A DNA stretch of 64,000 nt. It comes from Campylorhamphus procurvoides. Its lineage: Eukaryota > Chordata > Aves > Passeriformes > Dendrocolaptidae. Positions 1-14,167 of the stretch are shown here, one piece after another (position 1 is the stretch's first letter; the number at the start of each line of letters is the position of its first letter). Under the pieces are notes generated by a model. The model was not told the origin of the DNA. It was given only the letters and a program-made list of their open reading frames with translations, and made no database searches. Position numbers and translations under genes: made by a program. The stretch spans positions 558,001 through 622,000 of the forward strand of contig WBMV01008571.1 of the NCBI GenBank assembly GCA_013396655.1, read 5' to 3'.

Positions 1-3000
1 AACATGCTCCCAACTCCCAGGATTGTTGGATTTTACTCCTCCCTTGGCTGAGCCTTATCCAGGGCAGCCTAACAAGCCACTGGAAGAAATGGAGAAGTTC
101 AAATTATTTTGTAGGAGAAATAGAACAGCAGAAAAGACCTCTGGGGGCAGGTACTTTGCTTAAGACACTGACCTAGACTTGCTGATCTATCAAATCAGGA
201 ACACCATCAAGTTTCATTCTCCTTCATATAACCCAAGAGTGTCAAAGCAAAAAAGAAAAAAGAAAATCAGTGTGTAATGCAGTTCATGAGCACCAAACCT
301 ACCCATGTGCAATAAAAAATGAACATGCAAGCCCTGCACAAAGGGCAACAGGCTCCATGAGAGGCACCTGGTCATTCAAAAGGCTGAAAAGCTGCCTCAT
401 GTTTTTTCTCTTTTTCTTATCATTCATCCTCTCTTCTCCCACAGCCCTGGCCTCCCACCTGCATTCTCCATGCTCCTTCAACCCAACCCACCCCAAGCCA
501 ACTCACCATCTGCCATTTCACCTTTCAAGACTTCCATGCTCTCAAATCCTGCCCACCACTATTCTCACCACCTCCCTTTCTCCTCTTCTTAGTGAGCACT
601 TGGAAAGGGGCAGTCACTCAGAGATGCTCCTAAGAGTGATGGTCAGCTCGCCCTTAAAATCCCTACTCAGGTGTGACAAGTCCCTGGGCATTTTTGTGCT
701 AAAACAAACTGACATTTCCCTAGAAAACCTAAGGATTGCTGCTCCCTCCAGCACAGGCACAGGGGAAGGAATGTAAGGAGCCATAAGAAGGACAAAGTAC
801 CCATGGGGGACAAATTGGGTGTTCTAGGAACCACACAGGAATGCTTCTCCCTGGGAATACCACCAGGGAGAACGGGGGACAACTGCAGTGTCACCAGGGC
901 AGGTTCAAGGGTCCTGCATAGATGATTGCAAATGTAATAACAGCATCTTGTTTCAGGGGTCGTGCTTCCAATTAGTTACTCCAATTACTGTTTAACACTC
1001 AAGAATGACAGCACACCCCAGCTGGTGCCTGACCAGTGTCATACAGCAGGGAACAAGCTGAATTTTCTACCCGCAGAGGTGATCACCGTCTTTAATTTTG
1101 AACATGAACCTTGGTACGGGATTCTTTCATTGCCTTGACATTAGGCTAATGCATGAAGAAAACCCACTTAAAATTGGCTGGAAAAGGAACATGGTTCAGA
1201 ATGCAATCAGCAAAGCACTTCAGAAAACCCACAGCAAACTCAAAAGATGCATTTGTTTCTTCTCGAAAATGAGTTTCTTCTAATTTAACATCTTAAACAG
1301 TGCAGGCCTATCCCTTTAATCATAACTTCTCACAATTAATATAGCTATGCCATCTTAGTAAATAACCCATTTCATTTATAATGCAGGAAGTACTTGTTAC
1401 TTCCAGCCTTTTGTAATCCAACAAGTCTGACTGCATAATTTATGAACCCTTATGAAATGTCATATGCTGCTCTGTGATCCCCTGAACCTCCTATCACTTA
1501 AATGAAAAACAAAAGGCAGAAAGTAAATTTGCTGGTTCTGCTGACAGAGTTCCCTTCTTCTGTGTTTTTGTTACAGAACGTTACCATGGCTATCCTGGGA
1601 TATGATTCAGGGTGAATAAAAGCCAATTTCTCACACAATAAATTCCCCAACCTCCTCCCAGTTCCCCAAATTTTAAATGGGATATTTAGTTATTCAGAGC
1701 CATTGAAAATGATAAAACTTGTACTCTAAGGCCTAAACTGGGGTCAGTTCAAATCAAGTATAAGGCAGAAATAATTCAAAACCTGAAGACAGAGTTTGGC
1801 CAGCCTTCTGGGAATATAAGGTGAATATTTGCTTAATCTCAATTTATTCAGCTAGTTCAGTTTACTGACTAGTTCTATCCAAGCTGCAAACTCTAAAAAA
1901 GTACAAATCTCTGTGAAAAAGAAGCATCGACTTCCTCAATTTCCAATAATATTTCATGTTTCTAAATGAATTTAAAATACAAAATGTGCTTAAATAAGCT
2001 TAGTTTTATGCATATTTATTATACATAAGGTAATTTAAACTACTTTAAAATGCATCTTATCTGAACCCTGGATATCTATGAATTCTAATTGCTGACAAAC
2101 ATGCTTTGACAGATGATTAATTTTTTAGACAATTCAATTTTCAAAAATAATCTAATGACATCTTTTACCATAACAAAAACAAGGATGCAGTAAATGTGTG
2201 CTAAGGTCTATATATGCTTCAACAAATGGGCACATACCTAACACATCCTTCCATTCACTTTGCTGATAAGGCACTGTAATAAAGATGATATTTGTCAACA
2301 TGTGCTTGTTGACTGCTGACCTATAAGAATCATCATTAGGAATTAAATATGTACAAATCCAAAATATAAAATATTAATACATCACTTATGCCAAGATTTT
2401 CCTTTTACTGATTTAAATGAGTGAGCTCATTACTTGGATTTAAATCAACCAATCCCATTTATGTTTTCGTCTTCAGATGTAACATTTTATACATTATATA
2501 TCTAAGGATTTCATTAGAGTTGCAATATTGTCGATGTGGGAATCCAGCCTTAGGTCACTAAACCAGATTAATAAGAACATAGAAAGCTACTAATAAAAAA
2601 AGTGCCAAATAAAATCAAACAATATTCCCATAATTTCAAGAATGTTATGGGCCTGCTGTGTTTTTAAAAAGCTGTATCTAAGTATTGTTGTTTATCTGTC
2701 CCATATTTTTAGCACTCTGGAAAAAATTAATTACCGTGAGTTAGTTTAAACAATTTTAGTCTAGACAGGCAACCCTTAGGAAATACAGGGAAAAAAAAAA
2801 AGAAAAGATAAAAGAATCATGAGCCAGTTACTATAGTAATATTTCTTCTAGGCCAATAGCATATGATATTATTCATCACAGCAAATCCAAAGTGATGAAG
2901 TGTCACACTGTTCAGCAGAGATCCTTGTTTCCATAAGATGCAGGAATCAAATACTCAGGGGTATGAGTTGGGGGTTTGATATTTATGTTCTAATCAACTA

Positions 3001-6000
3001 CAGACTTCCCTAGATAATACTGTATTTTTATTGTATACCACAGTATGGTAATCTAACAATTTTTTGCTTTTCAGCTGTGCTGTATAAATTGATTTTATGC
3101 TTTCCTAAGCCCAGGCAGAACTGGATATAGGGACAATCAGGATTAATGTGTGAATATTGCAATATTAAACTTTTATATGAATTGCACACTAGAGTAGACT
3201 GAGAGACAAGAGAATTAAAAAGCTGGTACATAACTAAAGCAGGAGAGAGACAGACACTGTTCCCAGCTTTTGCACTGATTTCTTATCACAAATCCTCTGA
3301 TGCTTCTGGTTACTCTGACAGCCCTTATGCTCTACAGTGATATTTTCTCTCTATGCACCCACCCATGAAACCATGACCTTTCCTCTTGGATGTGGACATC
3401 ACCACAGCTATCCATTTTGTATTCACCTTTTCCTCCGTGTATGTTTTGCTTGTTGGTACTTATTTTGGTTAGCTTTGAAAAGTTGGGACATTATCTACCT
3501 ACAGGTCCAGATGATGCAAAGGAAGACAAGGTGGCTTTGCTGGTTCACCAGGTATTTCCCACAGGAGGACTGGCATTGCACCTTTCACAATTGCTTCACA
3601 TCACATGGCAAAGTGTTTCTACTCAAATAAAGCTTTTAGAAAGCAAGCATATAATATCCACTGGAAAAAAAAAATATGCCCTTACTGATTTTGGTCCTAA
3701 TCTGAAAATATTGAAAAGTGATGGTATGTTTTCTATGTTCTGCTAGTACTGCTAGCATTAAGCAGAGGTTTTAGTCTGTTGACTCCCTTCATGAGAATGC
3801 ATTCTCTGAAGAAAAATGAAAGATAGTTGTCTTGCTGTTTTCCAAGTATGAGACAAACACAAAAATGATACAGAAAGGCAGCAGGAATCCAGTTGGGCAC
3901 TAATAATGAAGTATGGTCATCATACCAAAACACATTTAACTTATGTTACTCATCTTTCCTGTGAGTTATTCTGTCCATACTGAAAAGACTGGAAAAATCA
4001 GTTGTAGGTTAAGATGATGCAGAAGCAGATTGTTTTCCTTTCTTTTTGTTTCATAATTATTTTGAGCTTAATCCTCATGTGCCCACTTTCTTCGTACAGT
4101 CCTATCCAAGGACCTCCCAACAGCTACAAAGCGATGGCGGGTTGCTTGCAGCATCGGAACAAGCAACTCAGAGCAAAGTCCCAGAAGAGGCAGTGACCAA
4201 GATGGAAACATTTATAATTAAAACACTGTGCCACTACACAGCCATCATGTTTAATCCCCTAAAAAAATAATTCCAGAAACATCAACGACAAATTCCACTG
4301 GCATGCTCTCAATTCTTGCGGCATCATCAAAAAATCATCGATGTGTGAAGTCCCCTCCAGCCCAGCATTTCCTCTCTCAACACAATCTGTTTCCCCTACA
4401 GCCAGTTTCCTACCAATTCTTCAGTTCTTCTATGAATCCAAATCTTCACAGATACTTTCCCTGGTGGCAGTTTACAAAAGTCAAGACAGACAATATCTCC
4501 TGCATTTCCCATCCTGGGAAACCAGCTGTGTCTCAGGAGATTAGCAGATTAGTCTGACACAATCTTTCCTTTAATAGAGCTATGCTTTATTTTATATCAT
4601 ACCTCCAAGATTTTTAATTTTACTACCTTAAAACAACTCAAATGTTGTGAATTTCTGAAGTGAGAGAACCAAGTCCCTAACTGATCAGATCAGGGGTTCC
4701 CCCTCATCCCCCCCTGCCCTTTAATCTGTGGGCATTAAAGACAGTGTTTTAGGGAACCACTGGAATCTGTCTTAGGGCATCACTCCCTTTCAGTTACATG
4801 GCAGTGACCTTATGCAGAAGGAGGAAACTGAGGACAGAAGAGAAACCGAAGAAACTGGAGCAGGAACAGCAGGAGTGACTTGGCAAAGGTACAGAGATGA
4901 GATGTAGCAACATTCAAAAATATGTTAGCCTGGAAGCTGACTGACATCTGTTTGGATGGTGATACCACTAAGAGGTAGGAGAGGAGGAGATGGGAATACA
5001 AGAAGAAGCCCAATATGGTTCCTGGGAGGCTAAAACATGGAACAGGAGAGGGACAAGAGGGAAGAGAGGGAAAATCCCTCAGTCAGAAGCGACAGAGCTA
5101 AGATAGGCAGTGCTCTCAACAAGAACTGGGCATCAATGCCTGGCAGATGCCTGGCAGGACAACTTTGGACGCTGGCAACACACTGTGAGAGCCTTTCCAA
5201 GGGTTAATGGCTAATCTTCTGGATCAGAAGAACCTGATTTTTTTTTTTTCTGAGGACATCTCTACTATATGCTCCACAATGTACTTGTACAGTCAGATTA
5301 AGTCTAATGCACTTTATATAACATATACACATCACTATTAGTCAGTTGAAAGATTAAGAGATATGGCATTCATGGGCACAGATGACTGGTATTGCTGAGC
5401 TACCTGATGCTCAAAATATTTTCATAAAGGCCAATCCAAAAATCACATCTATTAGTTAAATTTAAAGATTATGGGCTTTTGTTCTTCAGCAAGCATTCAC
5501 ATCTCTACCTATCATGAAAACAGGTTCTCATCATTTTGAAGAACTAGAGGAAGAATAAGCTGTTATTAAATTTTTATGGTACTGTAAGTTGATCACCTGG
5601 GAACTAGGAAAGGTGTAGAGCTAGCAAAGTGATAGTTCTTTGTTCTTATTCAAGGGACAAGAGTTTTAACCACATAAACAAGCAATTTATTTAAAACTTA
5701 TTTTTTCCTAATAGGTATTCATCTGAGGGTTTCTGCAGCTTCTCTTTCCCCAGAGTGTTAGATGGGTCTTTTCAGAGCAACAGCTGCAGCAAACCTAGTT
5801 AAAATAAAAAGCAGGCAGCACACAGATCCATACATATGCTTTGCAAGAAACAGGCAGCATATCCAGATTTATATGTGTGCCAGTCCCCTAGGATGTCGTA
5901 ATTGTGTTTGTTCTTTTAATAACTTTAGGCTCCAGTGATCAGAATAAAAATCCTATGTTGAATCTAATGCTTCATCCTTAGTTTACCCCACCATCCTGAA

Positions 6001-6482
6001 TTATATAGTAAGCAGACTTAAATAAATGCAGGAGTCTGGCTCCCTCCTTACACCAGACTCCAGCCACGCACATAATAAGTTGCCTGATTTAATTCTGAGT
6101 CTCTCTCTTCAAATCTTACTTTGCTTTTACAAAATATTTGGCCATTTCTTTTTATGCAGATTTTCGAGCCCGCCTTCCAGCATTCAGTGAATTACAGTCT
6201 CCCTGACACAAACAACACATCAAGCTTCCCAACTTGTAAGAGCAGTTGGGTTATTTAGACAATTTTGTTCTTCCTAATTATTATATCTACACTTTACATT
6301 TACAGCTTCTTTCTAAAAATGTATCCCAAATAACTGAGTTAGTTAAGCAGCTTATTAAGTAGGCATAGCCTTTCAGTAGCTATTGTGACTACAGGATGCC
6401 AGTCCTAATCTTATGATTAGAAATGACTTTTTAAGTCCTATAACCAGACTACAGATTACCTTATAATGAAGACAGGCATATA
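1..6482. other. Non-coding AT-rich stretch, no gene seen
   Basis: I see no gene in this stretch. Open frames exist (the longest, 270-776 on the plus strand, is 168 codons), but it is a pyrimidine-rich low-complexity frame with no recognisable domain. The DNA is AT-rich with scattered A runs (2791-2801) and T runs (5241-5250). A short direct repeat of TGCCTGGCAG lies near 5138-5156. It could be intronic or intergenic. Confidence 0.7.
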
Positions 6483-6608
6483 TATTACCAGTTTACATGA
6501 GGGACACTGAGACAGACAGAGGTCATGAACAGCACAGGCTAATGGAATAGTGGTGAGTAGAAGGCCAAACCCCAGTCAGACAGTACCTAGTCCAATGTGT
6601 CATACTAC
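6483..6608 (-). repeat. MIR-like ancient SINE, minus orientation
   Basis: The plus strand reads like the reverse complement of the MIR/CORE-SINE family. A TTTACATGAGGGACACTGAG block corresponds to the MIR 'tttacagatgaggaaactgagg' core. It is followed by AGAGGTCATG, a CACAGGCTA block (the MIR 'cacacagcta' part), ACCCCAGTC and ACCTAGTCCAATGTG, all in the expected order and spacing. Divergence is high, as expected for an element that predates the split of birds and mammals. A consensus search is needed to separate MIR from other amniote SINEs. Confidence 0.5.
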
Positions 6609-6757
6609 ATAATGACTACAAGTGAGCTGAAGGTGCCTAAATATACTCCCACTTTCAGTTTCTGACCACCTTAGAAAGACTTTTTTTTCATACTCTGACA
6701 CAGTCTTGAACTTCGTTTGAGACCAGAGAAGATCTGCTTTAGAAATGTCAGAAATTA

Positions 6758-6965
6758 TAGAATCATAGAATGCTTTCCATTGGAAAAAATTTTAACGGCA
6801 ATCTAGTTCCAATGTCCCTGCCATTGGCAGGGACACCTTTCACTAGCCCAGGCTGCTCAAAGCCCCATCCAACACGGGCTTGAACGCTTCTATGGATGGG
6901 GCACCCACAACTTCTTTGGACAACCTATTCCTTATTGCCTTATCTCTCAACTCCTGCAGAATTCT
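6758..6965 (-). mobile_element. CR1 LINE 3' end fragment (minus)
   Basis: It starts with TAGAATCATAGAATG, the reverse complement of the CR1 3' terminal repeat. Blocks typical of CR1 follow: CTGCCATTGGCAGGGACACC, CACTAGCCCAGGCTGCTCAA, CCCCATCCAACACGGGCTTG and ATGGATGGGGCACCCACAAC. The element is 5' truncated, as usual for target-primed retrotransposition. Similarity fades after about 6950, so the inner edge is approximate. It codes for nothing. Confidence 0.93.
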
Positions 6966-8765
6966 TGCAGGCCTTGCTAGATTAGGCAAGATTAATTGTC
7001 TTTGTTTGTTACACATGAAATACATGGGTATTTTTTGCCTCAAATAACTCAAAAACAACTTCACAATAAAACTCCAACATTAGTCATCGATAATGCTGAT
7101 GGAGGAGCAATATTGATATGGTCCCTGCACCAGTTCCCTGACCACTGCACTATGTCTCCCCTTTGCTCTTCATCATTACCAGTCTTACTGTCCTCCCAAA
7201 AACAATAATGCCCCTTTGTTTCCATACCTGGTCTATATTCACACATCTTTCTTCTGTGGCTCTGTTGGGTGCCACTTTCCAAAAACCTCTCTGAAAATCT
7301 TTTCCTTTCTTCTTTCTCGTTCTGAGTGATGGGAGTCATCCAACAGGATTTGACATCTAGTGTCTGGTGCCAAAAGTGCCCTTCTAGAACTGTCTTGAAT
7401 CCCATGTCTCTGTGTTATTCCCAGTAATGTCTCTGCTCTCATATTATCTCTGTCAGGACCCTGAGGGCCTTGACAGGCCCTAATGGCACTGACTGGCTCC
7501 ACCTGGAAACTCCAACTCACATCTCTTGCACATGGCCCAGGAGCTCTAGGTAGCTCAACCCTGGGCTCCCAGACCTTGTCTGGGCTATGTTGTAGGTGTG
7601 CCTGTCTCCAGTCCCATCTTCTGGGTGGACTCTGGATCCATGTTGTAGCCCTGTCTCCTGCTGCTCTGACTGGGTTCATCCTCTGGCTTTTTCTGGGGCT
7701 GTTGCTGGATGCCATTACCAACACTCAGCTCTGCCGAGACCCTGTGGGGCTGTGTTCTGGTCAGTGAGAGCACAGCCCAAGTTTCCTTTACTGCTCTCCT
7801 TTCCTTTCCTTGTGAAGTTCAAGTCCCTCAGCCTGTTGTTCCTCACCACACATTCTATTCTCCATCCTTTCTGTGCCGCAATTTTCTTCTACATTCTCTC
7901 CAGAATATACTTCGTTTTTTCTCAAGCTTGAATTTATCTTTCTATGACAACTCCCTATCCCCCCATTTTTCCTCATTCATGTCCAGCTGTCTTTTAAACC
8001 CCATCTCAAAACCCCACTTATTTCAATTATCATTTGTCAGGACCAGCTGCTTTCCACTTTGAGGGTTGTTCTTCCCGAGGTCTTTGAGTTTAGGCTATTA
8101 AAACCCATAGAGAAGAAAGCATCTTGCTGTATTTGGTGGTCTCTGATATAGTCCACCCTAACTTTGGCCTGAAAATGTTAATCTTTTAATTTTTTTTTTG
8201 TTCCCAGAAAAAGCACCTTTCTTCACCTGTGACTAATTTTCTCTGAGTATGTCACCACTGAGGAAACTGCTACTTCTCATAGTCTCTGTATGCAATTCTG
8301 GCGGAGACATCTCAGCTGTTGTACATGGTATGGAGAAAATATAAGAACAGATACTCCAAACTGTGATAATTCAGCATTTTTTAAAAATTTGTTTGATCAG
8401 GAATCAGATAGACTTAATCTGATGCCAAAAAACCACATTGTTACACTTTCTTTGAAATCCAGCCCACCCAAATGAGGGAGGAAATAGTTTCAGTGTGATT
8501 TAGAATGGCAACAATGTTTGTTTTCATAATGACATTGGGTGATACACTTTCTCTTTTGGGAGTAAGCGTCTGAAGTGTTTTAATCTGTCTTGTCTACCAT
8601 TACAGACTTCATCAAAACTGTGAAATCCTCACAAGAACCGCGACTGTACATAAATCCAGTAATAATCCACAATCTTCCCTCCAGTTTGTTTGTTTTTTCA
8701 TTGTAGATTCCAGGCTTCTTCAAACTTCCACCATCTGTGAAAATTTGCCGATTATATAACTGGGC
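6966..8765. other. Non-coding stretch with a GC-richer core, no gene recognised
   Basis: No gene is recognised. The part at about 7230-7780 is richer in G+C than its surroundings and has overlapping open frames on both strands (minus 7239-7724, 161 codons; plus 7596-7931 and 7709-8062). None shows a known domain, and frames on both strands are what CpG-poor, stop-poor DNA gives. The minus strand is open from about 8765 down to a stop at 8580, just left of the CR1 below; its product is not recognised. Pyrimidine-rich DNA fills 7790-8000. Confidence 0.6.
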
Positions 8766-9398
8766 AAGTGGAATGTGAGTCAGCAGTGCCCTGGCAGCCA
8801 GGAGGGCCAGCCCTGTCCTGGGGGGCATCAGGCAAAGCATCGCCAGCTGGTTGAGGGAGGGGATTGTCCCCCTTTGCTCTGCACTGGGGCAGCCTCACCT
8901 TGAATACTGTGTGCAGTTTTGGGTACTGCAATATAAGAAAGATATTAAGCTGTTAGAGAGTGTCCAAAGGAGGGTTATGAAGATGGTGAAGGGCCTTGAG
9001 GGGAAGCCGTGTGAGGAGCAGCTGAGGGCACTTGGTCTGTTCAGTCTGGAGAAGAGGAGACTGAGGGGAGACCTCATTGCAGTTACAGCTTTCTTGTGAG
9101 GGGAAGAGGAAGGGCAGGCACTGATCTCTTCTCTGCAGTTACCAGTGACAGGACCTGAAGCCATGTCAGGAGAAGTTCCAGCTGGATATCAGGAAAAGGT
9201 TCTTCACCCAGAGGGTGGTTGGGCACTGGAACAGGCTCCACTGGGAAGTGGTCAGAGCACCAAGCCTGGCAGAATTCAGGAAGCATTCAGACAATAATCT
9301 CAGGCACATGCTGTGACTCATGGGGATAGTCCTGTGTAGGATCAGGAGTTGGACTCAATCCTTGTGGGTGCTTTTCAACTCAGCATATTCTGTGATTG
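8766..9398 (+). mobile_element. CR1 LINE, 5'-truncated copy (plus)
   Basis: This is a clear CR1 3' portion of about 630 bases. It begins near the GAGTCAGCAGTGCCCTGGCA block and runs through the end of ORF2 into the 3' UTR (GAACAGGCTCCACTGGGAAG, CAGGAGTTGGACTCAATCCT). It ends with ATTCTGTGATTGG, a decayed CR1 3' terminal repeat. It faces the opposite way from the copy at 6.8 kb. The element is non-autonomous because most of ORF2 is missing. Confidence 0.95.
8770..9099 (+). pseudogene. CR1 ORF2 C-terminal remnant
   Basis: One frame is open over this part and ends at a stop at 9097-9099. It contains the usual CR1 ORF2 tail: [35 protein letters not shown] and [18 protein letters not shown]. In the full family these residues lie after the reverse transcriptase domain, near the C-terminus of the endonuclease/reverse transcriptase polyprotein. 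All catalytic parts are absent, so this is a dead 5'-truncated piece. It has no start codon or promoter of its own. Confidence 0.9.
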
Positions 9399-12300
9399 GG
9401 CCATTTAAAAGGTTTTTTGCTGTAAATTCTGACTGCTACATTTGTGGGCAGCTTTCAGTACCAGAGAGTGGAAGGGGAGAGGCAGAACGTGAAGAGCGGG
9501 GAGCACAGCTTTCAACCTGAAGTCTCATGAGTATTTGTTCATGAGCTACAGAAAATAAATGAACTGGACAGCACAAGTTCCCTGTGTACAGACAGGAATG
9601 GCACTGCTTAAAACCAGTCCCTGTTTTGGCAGTGGGGGTGATGTCAGTGGAGAGCCTTGTTTGAGCTGGTGTCTGCACCACCAAGCCTACCTAGGTAGCA
9701 TGTGGCAGCTGAGCTGTGGTAACAGACTGTGCACGCTCTTCCCCTGTGAGATGAAATGCATTAGCTTTAACTTCTTGCGTCCAGACAATTTGCCAGATGG
9801 ATTCCTAACAAACAGCAGAACTGAACTGCTGAATTATTTTACATATGCTTGGAAAGCCTGGGAGAAAAATAAACAGAAAATAAGTAACTAATGGGAATTA
9901 GTTAGAGATGTGGTTTTGAGTGCAACAGACTCCACCACTATTTCAAAAAACTTCTGTGCATTACAATTCTATGTTTTTAAAAAAAAAAAAGTCAAAAGTC
10001 AAAGTAGTTTCCCTGCTAAGTGAGATAACAGGCCTAGTTTTCACTCAGTAAAAATCATATCCAGTTCTCATCTGAGCATACTGTTCAATATAAATGGTGT
10101 ATGAATGTGTTAAATTAATGCTTATATAGTGCTGCAAATCCTTCAGCCATGCCTGCAAGAAATTCCCTTTTCCCTCTTCACTATGAATCTACATTGCTGG
10201 TCCTGTACAACAGCTGCATTATTATTATTATTACTGTTTCTTTTGGTTTGGGCTTTCAGTCTTAGGGGGCACTCTCTTTTTCAGCTCTTAAAAAAACAAA
10301 AGCCAAATGAAGTTAACGCAGCCACCAGAGGGAGCTTCTGATGTCTTTCTAGAGAAGAAAAAGCTATTGACAGTGACAGAGAAATTAATGAAAATAATTA
10401 TAATTGAGGAATTGAATTCCAAGAAGCAGAGACTTTGCCTTAAGACCAAATTCTATTTCAGTAAAAGGTTTTGTGAAAAGATGTAATTTATGGCATAACT
10501 GCCTCCTTTCAATATGGAAAGCATGCAGAGGAAGGACAAAAATCTGACTGGGGTGAGAACAACATTGATTAACAATTGCTTAATCTAAAAATGCAGCAAC
10601 TCTTCAGCCCCAGTGAGTAGCTAGAAGCAACTCAGGCTACTCAAGGGCAAGCCTTTTGCAACCAAATATTAATATATAAATACACAACAGTAGTACTATA
10701 AAATTTTCACTATCTAGACATAAACTTTTTACTCGATTTTTCAAAAGAAAACATACAGCTTCTTTCATATGTGGAAGTCTGTGTGAACACAGGTTTTATA
10801 TGTGTCATGGCTGCCTTGCCAAGAAGAGGGATGAAACCAGAGTTCTCCAGAAATGACAGCAGAGCTTTCTCAAACCTCTCAACATCTTGCATAACCCTAT
10901 CATGTTCCCTAGACAGCTGACCTTCAAAATGTCATTAAAAATATGAAATATTAAAAATACACTTCTACAGAGTAGCATCTGCACTTTATATTCTATTCCT
11001 GCCATGACTCTTCAGAAGAAATCTGTCTTAAAGCACATATTGCTTAGATGATAAAAAAAGGATATAATATGTTTGTAACTAGTATCTCCAACAGTACATT
11101 TAGTGAAATATTCATCACTTGTTCTAGTCCCTGAACTACATCTGAATAGCTTATGTAGTTTCTGAGAACACACTCACCATATAAAGACTTTATATGTTGT
11201 TATTCTTAAATATCATCCTTCTAACCAAGAAATTTTGCTAGAGGCACTTTACTTCACAATTACAAGAACTTATGTTTTAGTTTACTTAGTCTGGGAACTG
11301 GGATGTTTCCCTTTCTCTTTCTACTAATACAGGAAAGTATTGCCAAGCAAATACCAGATTGATGGTTAGATGATGTATGGTACTTATCATACTCTCTCAA
11401 GATGCTTCTCTTGCATGTTAGGGGATTCAGTTCTGGATTTTCTCCCCCCATAACTTAAGCAAATATGCTACTGGAACCCACACCAGTAATACTGATCAGC
11501 TGAATCTATCTTTCTTTAACATATGTGAAATGACTGTATAGGTAATTCATGAAGTAACACACCAGGCACAATTAGGTATTTTAAAATCCTATTCCAACAT
11601 TTCCTGAAATCCAAAGCTATGAAGCCAGAGATAAAGCAAGAATGGAAAATTTCAGTTAAATGTTTCAGTATAAAGTTATAAAAACCAGTATTCCTAACGA
11701 GGCAGCTTTAGCTACAGGGATCACTGCCAACTCCACCTTCCCCAACACAGCACAACCCCTCTTGACTACACAGCTGCTCATCACACCTAATATAATCACA
11801 GTTATATAACCAGCTCTAGCACAAGGCACTTGATATAAATGTTGAAGTCATGGTGATTTTTAAAAACAACATTTCTATTAACATTCTGTCTTCAGCTTTC
11901 CCAGCTGGCCGGCTGCAGACCATTTCCCAAGATGTTCCAGTTCCTCCCTGCAGAGCTTTCTCATGTATCTTAATAATAATTCATAACATTTCTATTGCAC
12001 CTTTTACTTTGACTCCCACTGACATGTTCAGCTGTGACTTTCAGAGCAGAAGTAATACTGTTGTAGCCGTGATTGCCTTCAGGATACACCAAGGAAACAT
12101 TTGTAGGGAAAAGAAATGTATTTTACTACACCAATTAAGATAATTATAAAAAACAGACCATCTCACAGTCATACAAGGCCTTCCTCAAAAAGTCTGCTGA
12201 TTTGTCTCTCCTACAGTTATGAACTAGAAAATGCCAGCTTAATGGTGTGCTGGCCAGAATATAAAATTTATTTGGAATATAACCTAGCCAGCTACAGGAG

Positions 12301-14167
12301 TTAAAAGTTTGCAAATGTTATATATTTAGAACCGGGGCAGATTGTAATCCAACTAGAAACATATTTTCAAAAGCACTTTTCCTCTCCCTCTCATCATTAG
12401 TCTCTTCGCTGACCTCTTTCACCTTTTCATATACATGTAGATCAGTGAGTAACTATTTACATATGGAAAATTAAGAGACCAAGAAATGCACATCAGAACA
12501 AAGAAAAGAATATAGATCAATCTAATGCAAAAGCAGTCAAAAAGAAAATGAGATAAAACCACTCTGCAATCTGTACCTAGCATTCCCCCTTACCCCAGTT
12601 TTAGGAACAAGTACAGCAAGTAATCACATGCTGACATGAATTAGCCAGCCTCTAGCAGCATACACAGAAGGCCAAAACACAGTGAGCAAACATCACAGAA
12701 TATAGTCTAAAAAGCATTAAAAGGATTTTCCTTTTGCCATGAAGGTAAAGTGCTATGAAGTAAAATAACAGTACACTTAGTAGAGGGTGATTGCAAATTT
12801 CTCCCATCATCCCAGCAGCACTGTCTGGTCCCAAATAATTAAATTCAACAAACAAGCACAGTTCAGCTTCCACAATCTCATTCAAAACTGGCACCCCTGA
12901 TGAGACTGGGAAAGGTCATGAGGAGACCGTGTGTGAGGCAGACATCTGAGCAACAGGAAAATCCATTTTACATTTGTGAGGCCATTTAATATCTATTTAA
13001 ATGGCAGGAGCCTTTTGTCACTGTTGAACTAAGGTCATTGAATCAGGAGCTGAAAATCCTTTATCCCTCTGTCCCGATTCGAGATTTCAAGGCCATTATG
13101 GGTTTTATGCAAGCAACTGTGAGATGCTGCTGACAGAACAGTCATTCTATTGCTACACAACAAAAACATACCCACACGTTCAGAACCAGACATGGGAAGA
13201 AATGTCTCAAAATACATGTATGTCTATGAAATCAAACACTTTGCAACTTCTTAAGAACATCAGTTCGCTTACGTCTGGTATATGCTTACCATATTTGAGA
13301 GACCTTTGATCCTATGCATGCAATGGAGAATTACATCTAGAACTGAATGTTAAACAACACCTAATTGTAATAGCCAGGATATTCCAATAAAAGCCAGTTC
13401 AGTCGACCTTCCGCATCTTGTTTTAACCAAGCTGGGAACACTCCTGCTATGCCATCTGTTCCTATCACGAAAGCAGCAACACAAGGACACTGAAGAATCT
13501 GAGCTGTGCCTTAGCAGTTTGGCCCTACTTGCGCCAAGGCAGCATACGGTCATGTTGTGTGTTCATCAAGACACCAATGCAACAAACTTCCTAATTTCAG
13601 TTCAGGATGGTAGCCAGACTACATTACAAACAACTATGTCAGTGCTAACAGCAACAACAACGATGGTAACAGTAATAGCAAACCACAAAAGCACTGCCAT
13701 GTTTAATGTCTTTAGAATAGTGTTATTTTTACCTTCTGTCATTCCCTTTACTTCTATTGCACTACAGATCTTTAACTCTGTATTGAAAGGGTTGTTAAAT
13801 TGTTTCACCTTGACCAAGTACTACATTCATGCTGGACTAAAGCTAGAAGGGAGAGGAAAGAAAGGGGAGGAATGGTAGATTACATGTGGCCAAAATTAAG
13901 TATTTCTTAGGCCATATTTCCAGACTGGAATCACTCAGGCTCTTGAACATGAGCAAAAATGTCCACGTGTATACAAATCTTGTTAGATAGCAGGACTCAG
14001 ATCTTCATCTGCTTCTGTAAATTATGCATACACCTCAGCCTTGCACTTAACTTGATTAAGTCCCCGTACTTTGGCCATGACCTGCACTATCACATTCAGT
14101 CTTTGACAGGGCTGAGAGGCAAGCCTGATCGGGAGGTTTCCTCTCATCTGTGTTGATTTGTGGTATA
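9399..14167. other. Non-coding stretch, no gene seen
   Basis: I see no gene, RNA gene or clear repeat apart from short A/T runs (for example an A run around 9979-9990) and an ATTATT run near 10218-10231. The small open frames on both strands have no recognisable domain. It is AT-rich and consistent with intron or intergenic DNA. Confidence 0.65.

Noticed and set aside
270..776. 168-codon plus-strand open frame
   Set aside because: Low-complexity Ser/Pro/Leu-rich reading of a pyrimidine-rich tract, no domain, no promoter or splice context.
8580..8734. Minus-strand open segment after an acceptor-like TTTTCACAG
   Set aside because: About 50 codons with a protein-like composition ending in TAA, but no recognised family, no polyadenylation signal nearby and a weak acceptor. 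The upstream part of the frame is simply antisense CR1.
13519..13878. 119-codon plus-strand frame with Thr-rich part
   Set aside because: Comes from a CAACAA/GTAACAG-like low-complexity patch; no domain.
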